64,000 bases of DNA, taken from the NCBI RefSeq assembly GCF_006864135.1, contig NZ_SADV01000008.1, positions 62,001 to 126,000 of the forward strand. The letters are read 5' to 3'. Of this stretch, positions 8,409 to 17,214 are shown one piece after another. Source of the stretch: Lysinibacillus sphaericus. GTDB lineage: Bacteria > Bacillota > Bacilli > Bacillales_A > Planococcaceae. Under the pieces are notes generated by a model that was given only the letters and a program-made list of their open reading frames with translations, did no database searches and was not told the origin of the DNA. The stretch's first letter is position 1; each line of letters begins with the position of its first letter. The position numbers and the translations under genes are program-made.

Positions 8409-9584
8409 TTAAAAGTATTCATAGAATGCGGGTTTATTAGAGGGTAACGCTTGCTGCCAGCGATCAATAATGTCTTCAGCCAATTCTTCATTTGCATACA
8501 AGGCAGCATCCTTTACAGAAAGATAGCCCACCATCATCGCTGAAAAAAGATTAATTGGTAATGTTAACATATGCACTTTTGGGCTAGAATTTGTCTCAAT
8601 TATCGAGACATCTCCACTTTTATTTATTTTATATGCGTGCTCATTCCAGCTACAAAATATATCTTCAATTTGAATATATAACGGCTCCTGAATATCGCCC
8701 CACGGATAATGTTGCATGAACATCAAAGCATCTACTATTCTTACCATCACATCCTGAACGACTTCCTTTTTAAACTGTGGTTCTTTAAAATAAAAGCCAA
8801 ATTGATGGTTGTTTGAAGTAACTCCTTTAATGTTACTCACACTCGCTGCATGAGACGTTATAAAACGCCAAATCGCTTGTTCTGCTAGTAAATCCTCAGC
8901 TATAAAATCATGAATCTCAAACGTTCCATCTTGAATGATATAGCGAATATAACCTGCAATACTATCATCCTTAAAATATGCCGCAAAATGACTATCAGGC
9001 ATCCTTCTCTCTATTCTTTTCCACCAAGCATCATCTCGTAACATACTTCCATTATTGAACAACGCCTGTGCATTATGAAAATCTTTAATCGCCTGAAAAA
9101 GATCACGATCTGGCCACTCAAAGCTCATACGTTTTACTACGTCCAGCTGCTTTCCGAAAGAAGGAAACAGCATTTGCGGAATGGTGTAACATAGCTTTTC
9201 AACAAATAACTCCCAGCCGAAGTAACGATAAAAGGATACCGAAAATGGTGCTAACACAGATATGCTCTGCCCATTCTCTCGCATTTTCTTCAGGGCCTCT
9301 GTCATAAGCTTTTTGATAATACCTTGTTGCCGATACTCAGGATATGTTGCAACAAAACCAATTCCGCCCATCTTATAATTTTCACCATGAATTGTTATAT
9401 TTAGTGGCAATATGAATAACTGTCCAACTACTTTATTTTCATCGTAAGCACCCAATGTTGTACTATGCTCAATCCAATAGTGAAAATCATCGCGCCGCGC
9501 ACCCGTATACTTATTAGGAAAACAATAATCTCTTAATTGATGTATTTGTAAATAATCATTTGGCGGTATTATTGTTATTTCCAT
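8409..9584 (-). CDS. GNAT acetyltransferase, Eis-like with C-terminal sterol-carrier-like domain
   Basis: A 391-aa protein with the Eis-type layout. An N-terminal GNAT domain (about 1-150) carries the acetyl-CoA segment FVATYPEYRQQGIIKKLM, with the Q/RxxGxG-like QQGI. A second GNAT-like domain follows, then a C-terminal SCP2-like domain from about 290. The family acetylates amines or lysines; the substrate is unknown. AGGGGTGATC precedes the ATG. It is cytosolic, with no membrane segment. It lies between the PTS operon and ptsI on the same strand, but 273 bases with the PTS promoter separate it from the IIB gene, so the PTS operon is transcribed independently. A role in amino-sugar metabolism is possible but unsupported. 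Confidence 0.78.
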   Translation of the reverse strand: MEITIIPPNDYLQIHQLRDYCFPNKYTGARRDDFHYWIEHSTTLGAYDENKVVGQLFILPLNITIHGENYKMGGIGFVATYPEYRQQGIIKKLMTEALKKMRENGQSISVLAPFSVSFYRYFGWELFVEKLCYTIPQMLFPSFGKQLDVVKRMSFEWPDRDLFQAIKDFHNAQALFNNGSMLRDDAWWKRIERRMPDSHFAAYFKDDSIAGYIRYIIQDGTFEIHDFIAEDLLAEQAIWRFITSHAASVSNIKGVTSNNHQFGFYFKEPQFKKEVVQDVMVRIVDALMFMQHYPWGDIQEPLYIQIEDIFCSWNEHAYKINKSGDVSIIETNSSPKVHMLTLPINLFSAMMVGYLSVKDAALYANEELAEDIIDRWQQALPSNKPAFYEYF

Positions 9585-9625
9585 ACGCTAGATCACCCCT
9601 TCTCCATACTGAATATTCGCGCAAT

Positions 9626-11344
9626 TCAAGATAAACTTAATAGATTATTTTTGACATATTCCTCGACCTCTGAGGCCGTAGATAGTTGTAAAATGCGCTC
9701 ATTATGTGGTGTTAGCTGATGTTTGGAAAGCTTAGCGAGATGTGCACGAGTCTTTAATATAGAGGAAGCACTCATGGAAAACTCATTTAATCCAAATCCT
9801 AGTAAAATCGGTAACGCTATTTCATCTGCTGCCATTTCACCACACATACCTACCCATTTTCCATGATGCTGTGCTGCATCAATGACATTTTTTATCAGTC
9901 TTAAAACAGCAGGATGATACGGTTGATATAAATAAGAAACATTTTCGTTCATGCGATCTGCTGCTAACGTGTATTGGATTAAATCATTTGTACCGATTGA
10001 GAAAAAATCTACTTCCTTTGCAAATACATCTGCAATGATGGCTGCCGATGGAATTTCAATCATCATTCCTACTTCTAACTTTTCAGATATAAGGTATCCA
10101 TCACTCTTCAAACTTTGTTGTTCTTCAAGCAATATTGCCTTCGCCATTTTAAATTCGTCCAATGTAGCAATCATCGGAAACATAATTTTTAAATTGCCGT
10201 AAGCGCTTGCTTTTAGTAATGCACGAATCTGTACACGAAATATTTCTTGTTGAGTTAAACTAATCCGAATTGCACGATAGCCAAGAAATGGGTTCATCTC
10301 ATCAGCAAGCTTTAAATATGGTAGATTTTTATCGCCACCAATATCTAATGTCCGAACAATCGTTGGCTTGCCTTGCATTTTCTCTAGTACACTTTTATAT
10401 GCTTGAAACTGCTCCTCCTCAGTTGGTAGCTCCTGACGTTCCATATATAAAAACTCTGTTCGAAACAGGCCGATACCATCTCCGCAAGCATTGATGACCA
10501 TATCCGCATCTTCAGGGTTTCCTATATTCCCTGCAATTTCTACTGAAAAACCATCTGCACTCAAACTTGGTAATGAACGATAGCGAAGAAGTTCTTCATT
10601 CTCCTCATTGTGTAAATTCTGTTGCTGCAAATAAAAGCTAGTTATTTCCGATGAAGCGTTGACAAAAATCTTGCCATTTGTCCCATCTAAAATAATTGGT
10701 GCTCCATGTTGAATACGTTCCGTGGCATTTTTCGTCCCAACTACCGCTGGAATCTCTAACGTTCGTGCGAGAATAGCAGAATGAGATGTTTTGCCACCAT
10801 TATCCGTTATAAACCCTTTGACATACGTTGTATCTAGCATCGCAGTCATGGACGGTGTTAAGTCTTTAGCAACGATAATAACATCAGAGGTTAAACGATT
10901 CATATCAACCATTTCAACCCCTAACAAATGGGTTAATACCCGTTTAGATACATCTCGAATATCTGCAACTCGCTCCTGCATATAGACATTATCAAGCCCT
11001 TCAAACATTGCAATGAACAAATTCGATACTTCGTTTAATGCAAATTCGGCATTCACCCCAGATTGAATTTTCGCTTCAATAGATGAAAGCATTTCAGGAT
11101 CTTCTAGCACTAATAGATGTGCCGCAAAAATAGCCGCCTTGTCAGCACCGAATTTCTCTTGCGCTATTTCATGGATTTCTTGTAGCTCCACTTTCGTTTT
11201 TACAATAGCTGCCTTAAATCTTTCTAGTTCAGCATGGACATCAGTAATCTTAACTTTTTCAAAAGTTAGATCTGGTTCCTTTAAACAATATGCATTTGCA
11301 AAGGCAATGCCTCGAGAAACAGCAATTCCTTGTATTTCTAACAT
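9626..11344 (-). CDS. ptsI: PTS Enzyme I
   Basis: The 572-aa cytosolic phosphoenolpyruvate-protein phosphotransferase that phosphorylates HPr. The N-terminal swivelling domain carries the active histidine at residue 188 in GGKTSHSAILART. The C-terminal PEP-utiliser barrel includes GIGLFRTEFLYM, the metal-binding MIEIPSAA segment and GMCGEMA. The length is normal. The ATG overlaps the last codons of ptsH by 7 bases, so the two genes are translationally coupled. A ptsHI pair inside an amino-sugar cluster suggests that this is the main or only sugar class the organism takes up by PTS (inference). Confidence 0.95.
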   Translation of the reverse strand: MLEIQGIAVSRGIAFANAYCLKEPDLTFEKVKITDVHAELERFKAAIVKTKVELQEIHEIAQEKFGADKAAIFAAHLLVLEDPEMLSSIEAKIQSGVNAEFALNEVSNLFIAMFEGLDNVYMQERVADIRDVSKRVLTHLLGVEMVDMNRLTSDVIIVAKDLTPSMTAMLDTTYVKGFITDNGGKTSHSAILARTLEIPAVVGTKNATERIQHGAPIILDGTNGKIFVNASSEITSFYLQQQNLHNEENEELLRYRSLPSLSADGFSVEIAGNIGNPEDADMVINACGDGIGLFRTEFLYMERQELPTEEEQFQAYKSVLEKMQGKPTIVRTLDIGGDKNLPYLKLADEMNPFLGYRAIRISLTQQEIFRVQIRALLKASAYGNLKIMFPMIATLDEFKMAKAILLEEQQSLKSDGYLISEKLEVGMMIEIPSAAIIADVFAKEVDFFSIGTNDLIQYTLAADRMNENVSYLYQPYHPAVLRLIKNVIDAAQHHGKWVGMCGEMAADEIALPILLGFGLNEFSMSASSILKTRAHLAKLSKHQLTPHNERILQLSTASEVEEYVKNNLLSLS

Positions 11345-11607
11345 TCCTCACCAATTCCTTTTGAAACCATTACTTCTGTTATTGTTTGAAAAAGCTTCTC
11401 GGCATCAGATCCCTTTGCTGAAATTTCTACAATGCTTCCAGGTGCTACCCCTTGTGCCATAACGCCCATAATCGATTTTAAATTGACCGATTTCTCTTTA
11501 TAGGTTAACTGAACGTCACACTCAAACGGTGTTACAGCCGTTACCAGTAATGCTGCTGGTCTAGCATGTAGTCCCTCTGGCGCAGTTATTTTAAACATTT
11601 TCTTCAT
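11338..11607 (-). CDS. ptsH: HPr phosphocarrier protein
   Basis: An 89-aa HPr with the EI-phosphorylated His14 in GLHARPA and the regulatory Ser45 in LKSIMGVM, equivalent to HPr Ser46 of other Firmicutes. It can therefore serve both transport and HPr-kinase/CcpA signalling. GGAGGGATATAG precedes the ATG. It lies 17 bases after the SIS-protein stop and overlaps ptsI. The cre-like site at 8183 would connect this HPr-Ser-P to the PTS operon. Confidence 0.93.
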   Translation of the reverse strand: MKKMFKITAPEGLHARPAALLVTAVTPFECDVQLTYKEKSVNLKSIMGVMAQGVAPGSIVEISAKGSDAEKLFQTITEVMVSKGIGEEC

Positions 11608-11624
11608 CTATATCCCTCCGCATG

Positions 11625-12344
11625 TCATTTAAAGTTAATACGATGTTGATAACTGGTAATCATAGCCTCATTATGAGACAAATCAGCATCAACATTATTA
11701 CTTTTAAAAACTGGTAATATTTTGTCAGACAAAGCCATACTCTCTATGATTTCACTAAATAATGCATTTAAAATAAATGAACCGATCACTGTAGAGGATG
11801 GTGCATACTGTATGTCATGGTGATGCAGCAAACCATCTCCTATTGGTATATGCGTATCGATAACTATATCTACTACATCCTCTAAGCGCTGTCCACTTTG
11901 ATGACGGGTCGGCTGTTCGCAATAGGCAAGAGATTGCAGGGACATGACTAGCACTCCTGTTTCTTTCGCTAAAAAAGCCACATCTAACGGTGCTTGATTT
12001 CGTCCGGATGTTGAAATAACAATGCAAACATCATGTTCATGAAAATCAAAATGATTTTTATACTGTTCAATGATAGTCGGGTCCTTCTCGTTTTTAGATG
12101 ATGTCATTGCTCCTGCATGTAAAGTTAAAGGTTCAATAATGATAGGACGTACAGGTACAAGTCCTCCCGCACGATAAAATGCGTCCTGTGCTAAAAGATG
12201 AGAATGGCCACAACCAAATAATTGGACAATTCCTCCGCATTGAAGCCTTTTGACAATTAATTGTGCTGCCTCTTTTATTTGGGCATATTCTTGCTCCCTC
12301 ACGACCTGCATTAACTTTTGTATTTCTAAAAAATATGCATCCAT
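11625..12344 (-). CDS. SIS-domain sugar phosphate protein (UPF0309-type)
   Basis: A 239-aa single SIS-domain protein. Its sugar-phosphate loop QLFGCGHSHL (about 41-50) and STSGRN motif match the UPF0309 family, often found beside GlcNAc kinases and GntR regulators. The start at 12344 is taken because AAAGGTGATCC precedes it and it leaves a 4-base gap after nagR; the longer frame would overlap nagR by 77 bases. The family function is not established. In this context it could act as a MurNAc-6P etherase or an amino-sugar phosphate isomerase, since neither a typical MurQ (about 300 aa) nor NagB is in the window. That is inference. Confidence 0.75.
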   Translation of the reverse strand: MDAYFLEIQKLMQVVREQEYAQIKEAAQLIVKRLQCGGIVQLFGCGHSHLLAQDAFYRAGGLVPVRPIIIEPLTLHAGAMTSSKNEKDPTIIEQYKNHFDFHEHDVCIVISTSGRNQAPLDVAFLAKETGVLVMSLQSLAYCEQPTRHQSGQRLEDVVDIVIDTHIPIGDGLLHHHDIQYAPSSTVIGSFILNALFSEIIESMALSDKILPVFKSNNVDADLSHNEAMITSYQHRINFK

Positions 12345-12348
12345 TGGA

Positions 12349-13083
12349 TCACCTTTTAATTTCACTAATGAATTTGTATCGATCAGCTCGATAAGTACTT
12401 CGCACAAGCTCGAACGGAACTCCATCAGATAAATAACTTGTACGTTTAATAATTAACACAGGTGCAGTATGATTAATTTGCAAAAATTTACTATCCTCTT
12501 TTGGAACAATAGCTGCCTCCATTTGCTGAATAGCATTTCCAATTTTTTGATGGAATTTTGCTTCGATTAACGCATACAATGACCCCATTATTTTCTTTTC
12601 ATCTAATTCTGGATATACTTTCACAGGAATATACGTTCTTTCGATTGCCATTGGCTTGGAATCTGCACTACGGATTCGTACAACGAAGAACACCTCTTCG
12701 CCCGGCTCTAACATTAAATCTCTAGCAATATCAATTGGTGGTACGATTTTTTCAAAGCGTAAAACTTTACTGCTTGGTTCCATCCCTCTAGCCCGCATAT
12801 CCTCTGTGAAACTTGTTAATCCTTTTAGTGGTTGTTCTAATTTTGGATTAGCGACATATGTACCTCTCCCTTTTTCACGATACAGCAATCCGCTATTCAC
12901 TAAATTTGTGATTGATTGACGAACAGTCATTCTACTAACATCAAACTGCATAGAAAGCTCTCGCTCAGAAGGTATATTTTCACCGATTTTGTATTCTTCT
13001 AAATAAATACGTTGTTTAATGATTTCCTCTATTTGTATATAGATAGGTATATGAGAATTTTTATCTAACAAGTGTTGCACCAT
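12349..13083 (-). CDS. nagR: GntR/HutC-family repressor NagR
   Basis: A 244-aa regulator with an N-terminal winged helix-turn-helix (about 10-75, including IPSERELSMQFDVSRMTVRQ) and a C-terminal UTRA effector domain. It matches NagR/YvoA, which binds dre boxes and is released by GlcN-6P or GlcNAc-6P. The start at 13083 is fixed by AAAGAGG 8 bases upstream and lies 19 bases after the nagA stop; an in-frame start 22 codons earlier would run into nagA. Two matching operators are in the window, at 8217-8232 and 14328-14343. Confidence 0.9.
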   Translation of the reverse strand: MVQHLLDKNSHIPIYIQIEEIIKQRIYLEEYKIGENIPSERELSMQFDVSRMTVRQSITNLVNSGLLYREKGRGTYVANPKLEQPLKGLTSFTEDMRARGMEPSSKVLRFEKIVPPIDIARDLMLEPGEEVFFVVRIRSADSKPMAIERTYIPVKVYPELDEKKIMGSLYALIEAKFHQKIGNAIQQMEAAIVPKEDSKFLQINHTAPVLIIKRTSYLSDGVPFELVRSTYRADRYKFISEIKR

Positions 13084-13102
13084 CCTTATCGCCTCTTTAC
13101 TT

Positions 13103-14260
13103 TCATTTCTCAAATACAACTTTACCCCGACAAATAGTTTTTTGTACATTTAAATGTTCATCAAGTAATACAAAATCTGCATCATATCCTTCTGCAATAT
13201 GACCTTTCGTTGCAAGCTGTAATTGCTTAGCAGCATTCGTAGAGGACATTGCGACAATTTCCTGCAATGAGCAATCGGTAACTGCTTTTATATTTTTTAC
13301 TGCCTGCTCCATCGTTAGCACACTGCCCGCTAAAGCCCCATTAGATAAATGAGCCCCATCCTTAGAAACATGAACGGTTTGACCACCTAAATCATAATCA
13401 CCATCATGTAAGCCTTTTGCCCGCATCGCATCTGTAATTAAAATGATACCATTCGCTCCTTTCATACGATACGCTAGCTTTACAGCCTGAGGATGGCTAT
13501 GCACGAAATCAGCTATAATTTCAGTCTTCACCTGATCTTCTAATAGCACTGCACCAACGACACCCGGTTGGCGATGATGGAAAGGGCGCATTTGGTTATA
13601 TAAATGTGTGGCCTGCCTTACTCCCAATGCTACTGCCTTATCCACTTCCTCAATTGATGCGTCAGAATGGCCAATGGAAGCAATAACATTTAAATCTTTT
13701 AACGATTCAATAAACGTAAAGCCTCCCTCTACCTCAGGCGCAATTGTAACTTGTTTAATGCGTTGCTTACTTATTTTCTGCCAGAATGTAAATTGCTCAG
13801 CAGACGGTAATATAATGTATTCTATTGGCTGAGCTCCTGCCCGTTTTTTCGATACATATGGCCCCTCTACATGTATACCTAATAAGCTTGCCTCATCATC
13901 ATTATTTTCAAATTGAGCAACGTTGGATAAAGCGCTTTCAATCGCTTCTATAGATTGCGTCATTGTAGTAGCAAGGAAGCCTGTAACGCCTTCTTGTACT
14001 AAAGAACGTGCCATTTGATGTAATGCTATTTGTGTAGCGTCCATCACATCATGTCCAGCTGAGCCATGTATGTGCATATCAATATAGCCAGGTAGTAGTA
14101 TCCAATTTTTATCTTTGCCATTAATATAATGCTCAGCCTGATCAGATAAGTTATTACTTATTTTAATAATTTTACCATTATTAATAAATAAATCGCCCTT
14201 AAACGGTGCTTCATCATGATTGACTATCGTAACATTGGAAATTAAAAGTGTATGCTTCAA
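13103..14260 (-). CDS. nagA: N-acetylglucosamine-6-phosphate deacetylase
   Basis: A 385-aa amidohydrolase that converts GlcNAc-6P to GlcN-6P and acetate in the cytoplasm. The metal motif HIHG is at about 63-66. HVEGPY, IGHSDA and ITDAMRA segments carry the remaining metal and catalytic residues. The start is TTG at 14260 with AGGGGGTGATC 5-6 bases upstream; a GTG three codons earlier lies inside that ribosome binding site and is rejected. It is first in the unit nagA-nagR-SIS-ptsH-ptsI and sits behind a NagR operator. No nagB follows it, so GlcN-6P deamination must be encoded elsewhere. Confidence 0.93.
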   Translation of the reverse strand: MKHTLLISNVTIVNHDEAPFKGDLFINNGKIIKISNNLSDQAEHYINGKDKNWILLPGYIDMHIHGSAGHDVMDATQIALHQMARSLVQEGVTGFLATTMTQSIEAIESALSNVAQFENNDDEASLLGIHVEGPYVSKKRAGAQPIEYIILPSAEQFTFWQKISKQRIKQVTIAPEVEGGFTFIESLKDLNVIASIGHSDASIEEVDKAVALGVRQATHLYNQMRPFHHRQPGVVGAVLLEDQVKTEIIADFVHSHPQAVKLAYRMKGANGIILITDAMRAKGLHDGDYDLGGQTVHVSKDGAHLSNGALAGSVLTMEQAVKNIKAVTDCSLQEIVAMSSTNAAKQLQLATKGHIAEGYDADFVLLDEHLNVQKTICRGKVVFEK

Positions 14261-14320
14261 ATAGATCACCCCCTAATCTTTTTTGAGGAGCTTGCTGAAG
14301 TTACCAAGCTATCATTCAAC

Positions 14321-14343
14321 TTGGTATAGTTGTCTATACCAAT
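14321..14343. promoter_or_regulatory. NagR (dre) operator of the nagA operon
   Basis: The minus strand at 14343-14328 reads ATTGGTATAGACAACT, the Bacillus NagR/YvoA box. It lies in a palindrome with 9-bp arms, TTGGTATAG (14321-14329) and CTATACCAA (14334-14342). A TATAAT lies directly against it (14342-14347 on the minus strand), so binding would cover the promoter. The exact -35 is not clear. Confidence 0.85.
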
Positions 14344-14404
14344 TATATGACACTTTTACAAAAATAAAAAGTATTTTTTATATTTTCTAAATTTTTTAGT
14401 TTTA

Positions 14405-14572
<168 letters not shown>

Positions 14573-14716
14573 CCTACCAATATGTTGAATACGATCACAT
14601 TGGATATTCGTATGTTCTATAATCTCGGAACGAACCCGTATAAATTCATTTTTCCATTCATTATCATAGGGCACAATTTTCACTTCATGCATTTTCAAGC
14701 CAAGAATCATTGTCAT
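14573..14716 (-). pseudogene. GrpB-family (UPF0157) gene truncated by a repeat
   Basis: The N-terminal 47 residues (VKIVPYDNEWKNEFIRVRSE ... RIQHIG) match the start of GrpB-like nucleotidyltransferase-fold proteins, which normally continue HIGSTS and run to about 170 aa. The start ATG at 14716 has AGAGGACAA before it. After HIG the frame enters the dispersed repeat and reads low-complexity Ala-Thr sequence, so the catalytic part is lost. It is a clear remnant; the missing 3' part was not found nearby. Confidence 0.75.
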
Positions 14717-14795
14717 TTGTCCTCTACAATTAACAAATTTGTTCTATTATAAATCATCCTATGCAGTTGTCTTTTTGAATAACCATTTTTTCGCA

Positions 14796-14823
14796 CTAAA
14801 AAAGGAGCTAATTTTATGCTCCT
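14796..14823 (-). terminator. terminator downstream of 6S RNA
   Basis: AGGAGC (14803-14808) and GCTCCT (14818-14823) form a short stem, followed on the minus strand by TTTTTTT. It lies about 25 bases beyond the 3' end of the 6S RNA and would end its primary transcript. Confidence 0.7.
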
Positions 14824-14845
14824 CTTTGTGGTTATTTACTATGTA

Positions 14846-15050
14846 TGACGAATCCCGATTGTGCCGTTATGCCAAGAAACATTCGTCTTGAACCCGCAAT
14901 TCGCAGGGGGGTGCCCGCTTTGCAGCTTTAAACGTCCCGCTCCGCGTGGGGCTTGTTTGCGACTACAAAATGAAGGCTCCCGTTTCTAATGTGTTCGGTC
15001 AAAACTGTTAAGTAGAGCTAGCAATTAGACAAACACATCAGGATTCGTAT
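14846..15050 (-). ncRNA. ssrS: 6S RNA
   Basis: The ends pair as the closing stem: ACGAATCC at the 5' side (minus strand 15048-15041) with GGATTCGT at the 3' side (14855-14848). The sequence just inside the 5' end, CCTGATGTGTTTG, followed by TTTTGACCGAACA, resembles Bacillus 6S-1 (bsrA), and the 3' half is GC-rich and hairpin-forming. The length of about 200 nt fits. It also has the Bacillus position, directly downstream of aspS on the same strand. It would fold into a mimic of an open promoter and bind sigma-A RNA polymerase in stationary phase. It has its own promoter and terminator. Confidence 0.85.
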
Positions 15051-15057
15051 TACAGTA

Positions 15058-15086
15058 ATAATAGCATCTTTTATCTGACAATTCAA
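15058..15086 (-). promoter_or_regulatory. promoter of 6S RNA
   Basis: Minus-strand -35 TTGAAT (15081-15086) and -10 TATTAT (15058-15063) with a 17-base spacer. Initiation about 7 bases downstream falls at the start of the 6S closing stem. Confidence 0.65.
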
Positions 15087-15133
15087 TCTATTTTCTTTAA
15101 AAAAATCTACCTCCTTGCGAAAACGCAAAAAAA

Positions 15134-15171
15134 CCTAGATTCTCAACAAATTTTGCTAGAGAATCCAGGTA
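15134..15171 (-). terminator. terminator of aspS
   Basis: ACCTAGATTCTC (15134-15145) pairs, with one G-T wobble, with GAGAATCCAGGT (15160-15171). On the minus strand it is followed by seven T. It begins 15 bases after the aspS stop. Confidence 0.85.
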
Positions 15172-15185
15172 TTTAGAAGTATTCA

Positions 15186-16955
15186 TTATCTTTTAAATGT
15201 TTTAATTGCTAAATTTAGCTCATTCAATTGTTCTGAAGAAACTTCACTTGGTGCATTTGTTAATAAGCAGCTTGCACTTGCTGTTTTCGGGAATGCAATT
15301 GTGTCACGTAAGTTAGTGCGGCCAGCAAGTAGCATTACGAAGCGGTCAAGACCAAATGCTAAACCTCCATGTGGCGGTACACCATATTCAAATGCTTCTA
15401 ATAAGTAGCCAAATTGGGCTCTTGCTTCTTCTTCTGTGAAACCAAGTAAATTAAACATTTTTTCTTGTAATTCACGTTCATAAATACGTAGTGAGCCTCC
15501 ACCAAGCTCATAGCCGTTCAATACGATATCGTATGCTTGCGCGCGGACAGCTGAAGGATCAGTTTCCATTAATGGAATATCTTCATCAAATGGACGTGTG
15601 AATGGATGGTGCGCTGCATAATAGCGACCGTCTTCTTCAGAGTACTCTAATAACGGCCAATCTGTGATCCATAGGAATGCAAATTCTGATTCGTTGATTA
15701 AGCCTAAATCTTGACCTAATTTCGTACGAAGTGCACCTAAAGATGCTGCTACAACAGATGCTTTATCAGCAACGAATACTAAAATGTCGCCCACTTCAGC
15801 TTTCATTCGTTCGATTAATGCAGTTGCTAAAGCTTCGTCAAAGAATTTTGCAATTGGTCCGTTTAAGCCTTCTTCCGTTACTTTTAACCAAGCCAGACCT
15901 TTTGCTCCGTAAATACCAACGAATTTTGTTAGTTCGTCCATGTCTTTACGAGAGTATTTGTCTGCCGCGCCTTTAATGTTGATACTCTTTACTTGCTTGC
16001 CCTGTGCTACTGTATCAGCAAACACTTTGAAATTACAGCCATCAAAAATATCATTTAAAGCAACTAGCTCTAAGCCGAAACGTACGTCAGGTTTATCTGA
16101 GCCGTAACGATCCATAGCTTCTTGATATTTCATACGTTGGAATGGAGCAGGGATATCAATACCTTTTACTTCTTTCATAACTGCTTGGATTAAGCGTTCG
16201 TTCATTTCAATAATTTCTTCTTGCGTTAAAAAGCTTGTTTCAATATCAACTTGTGTAAACTCTGGTTGACGGTCAGCACGTAAGTCTTCATCACGGAAAC
16301 AACGTGCGATTTGGAAGTATTTTTCGAAACCAGACACCATTAATAATTGCTTAAATAGCTGTGGTGATTGTGGTAGTGCATAAAATTCACCTTCATGAAC
16401 ACGTGATGGTACTAAATAGTCACGAGCTCCTTCTGGAGATGATTTAGTTAAAATTGGTGTCTCTACTTCTAAGAAGCCTTCGTTTTGTAAGAAGTTACGA
16501 ATTGTACGAGTAACGTCTGAACGCATTTTGAAAGTGTCAAACATCACAGGACGACGCAAGTCAAGATAACGATATTTTAAACGTAAATCTTCGGATACAT
16601 CTGTGCGATCTTCGATTTGGAATGGTGTCGTTTTTGCCGTATTAATAACGACTAATTTTGTTGCTTCTACTTCAATTTTGCCGTTTGGTACATTTGGGTT
16701 AATTTGATCTTCTGCGCGAAGAATAACTGTCCCTTCTACTTCAATTACGTACTCACTACGCACTTTATCGGCTAGAGCATGTGCTTCTGCAACATCAGGA
16801 CTAAATACTACCTGAGTGATTCCAGTACGATCACGTAAATCAATGAAAATTAAACCACCTAAGTCGCGACGACGTTGTACCCAACCTTTTAGTACGACTT
16901 TTTCGCCTTTTAATGCTTCTGAAAGTTCATTACTAGCATGTGTTCTTGTTGCCAT
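15186..16955 (-). CDS. aspS: aspartyl-tRNA synthetase
   Basis: A 589-aa class II synthetase of bacterial type. It has an N-terminal OB anticodon-binding domain (about 1-105, with [20 protein letters not shown]), the catalytic core with motif 2 [16 protein letters not shown], a GAD insertion (about 300-400) and motif 3 [12 protein letters not shown] near the C-terminus. It charges tRNA-Asp in the cytoplasm. GGAGG precedes the ATG. It follows hisS by 260 bases, a gap with part of a dispersed repeat (near 16984-17010), and shares the usual hisS-aspS order of Bacillus. Whether it shares the hisS T-box transcript cannot be decided from sequence. Confidence 0.97.
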   Translation of the reverse strand: MATRTHASNELSEALKGEKVVLKGWVQRRRDLGGLIFIDLRDRTGITQVVFSPDVAEAHALADKVRSEYVIEVEGTVILRAEDQINPNVPNGKIEVEATKLVVINTAKTTPFQIEDRTDVSEDLRLKYRYLDLRRPVMFDTFKMRSDVTRTIRNFLQNEGFLEVETPILTKSSPEGARDYLVPSRVHEGEFYALPQSPQLFKQLLMVSGFEKYFQIARCFRDEDLRADRQPEFTQVDIETSFLTQEEIIEMNERLIQAVMKEVKGIDIPAPFQRMKYQEAMDRYGSDKPDVRFGLELVALNDIFDGCNFKVFADTVAQGKQVKSINIKGAADKYSRKDMDELTKFVGIYGAKGLAWLKVTEEGLNGPIAKFFDEALATALIERMKAEVGDILVFVADKASVVAASLGALRTKLGQDLGLINESEFAFLWITDWPLLEYSEEDGRYYAAHHPFTRPFDEDIPLMETDPSAVRAQAYDIVLNGYELGGGSLRIYERELQEKMFNLLGFTEEEARAQFGYLLEAFEYGVPPHGGLAFGLDRFVMLLAGRTNLRDTIAFPKTASASCLLTNAPSEVSSEQLNELNLAIKTFKR

Positions 16956-17214
16956 TATTTAATTCCTCCAAAATTTATTTGGCTCATCACCATAACTTAG
17001 GGTTGATTTATCCACATGACATACGTTTTCATAAAATGTCATCCCCCATTTTCGGTGATGAACCGTTTGTTTTACTTATGTAGCATACAGTTCCTACTAA
17101 GTAGTGAATGGATGCCAAGGAAAATTTGCAGTTCATTAGATGAATTATCTGTCCAAATGACGAACAGATAATCCTGTATTGATTTATAAACGATTTATGT
17201 TTTAACAGATTCGC

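Noticed and set aside
11625-12344. MurQ (MurNAc-6P etherase)
   Set aside because: It is shorter than MurQ and its SIS loop is of the UPF0309 type; kept as a possible functional substitute only.
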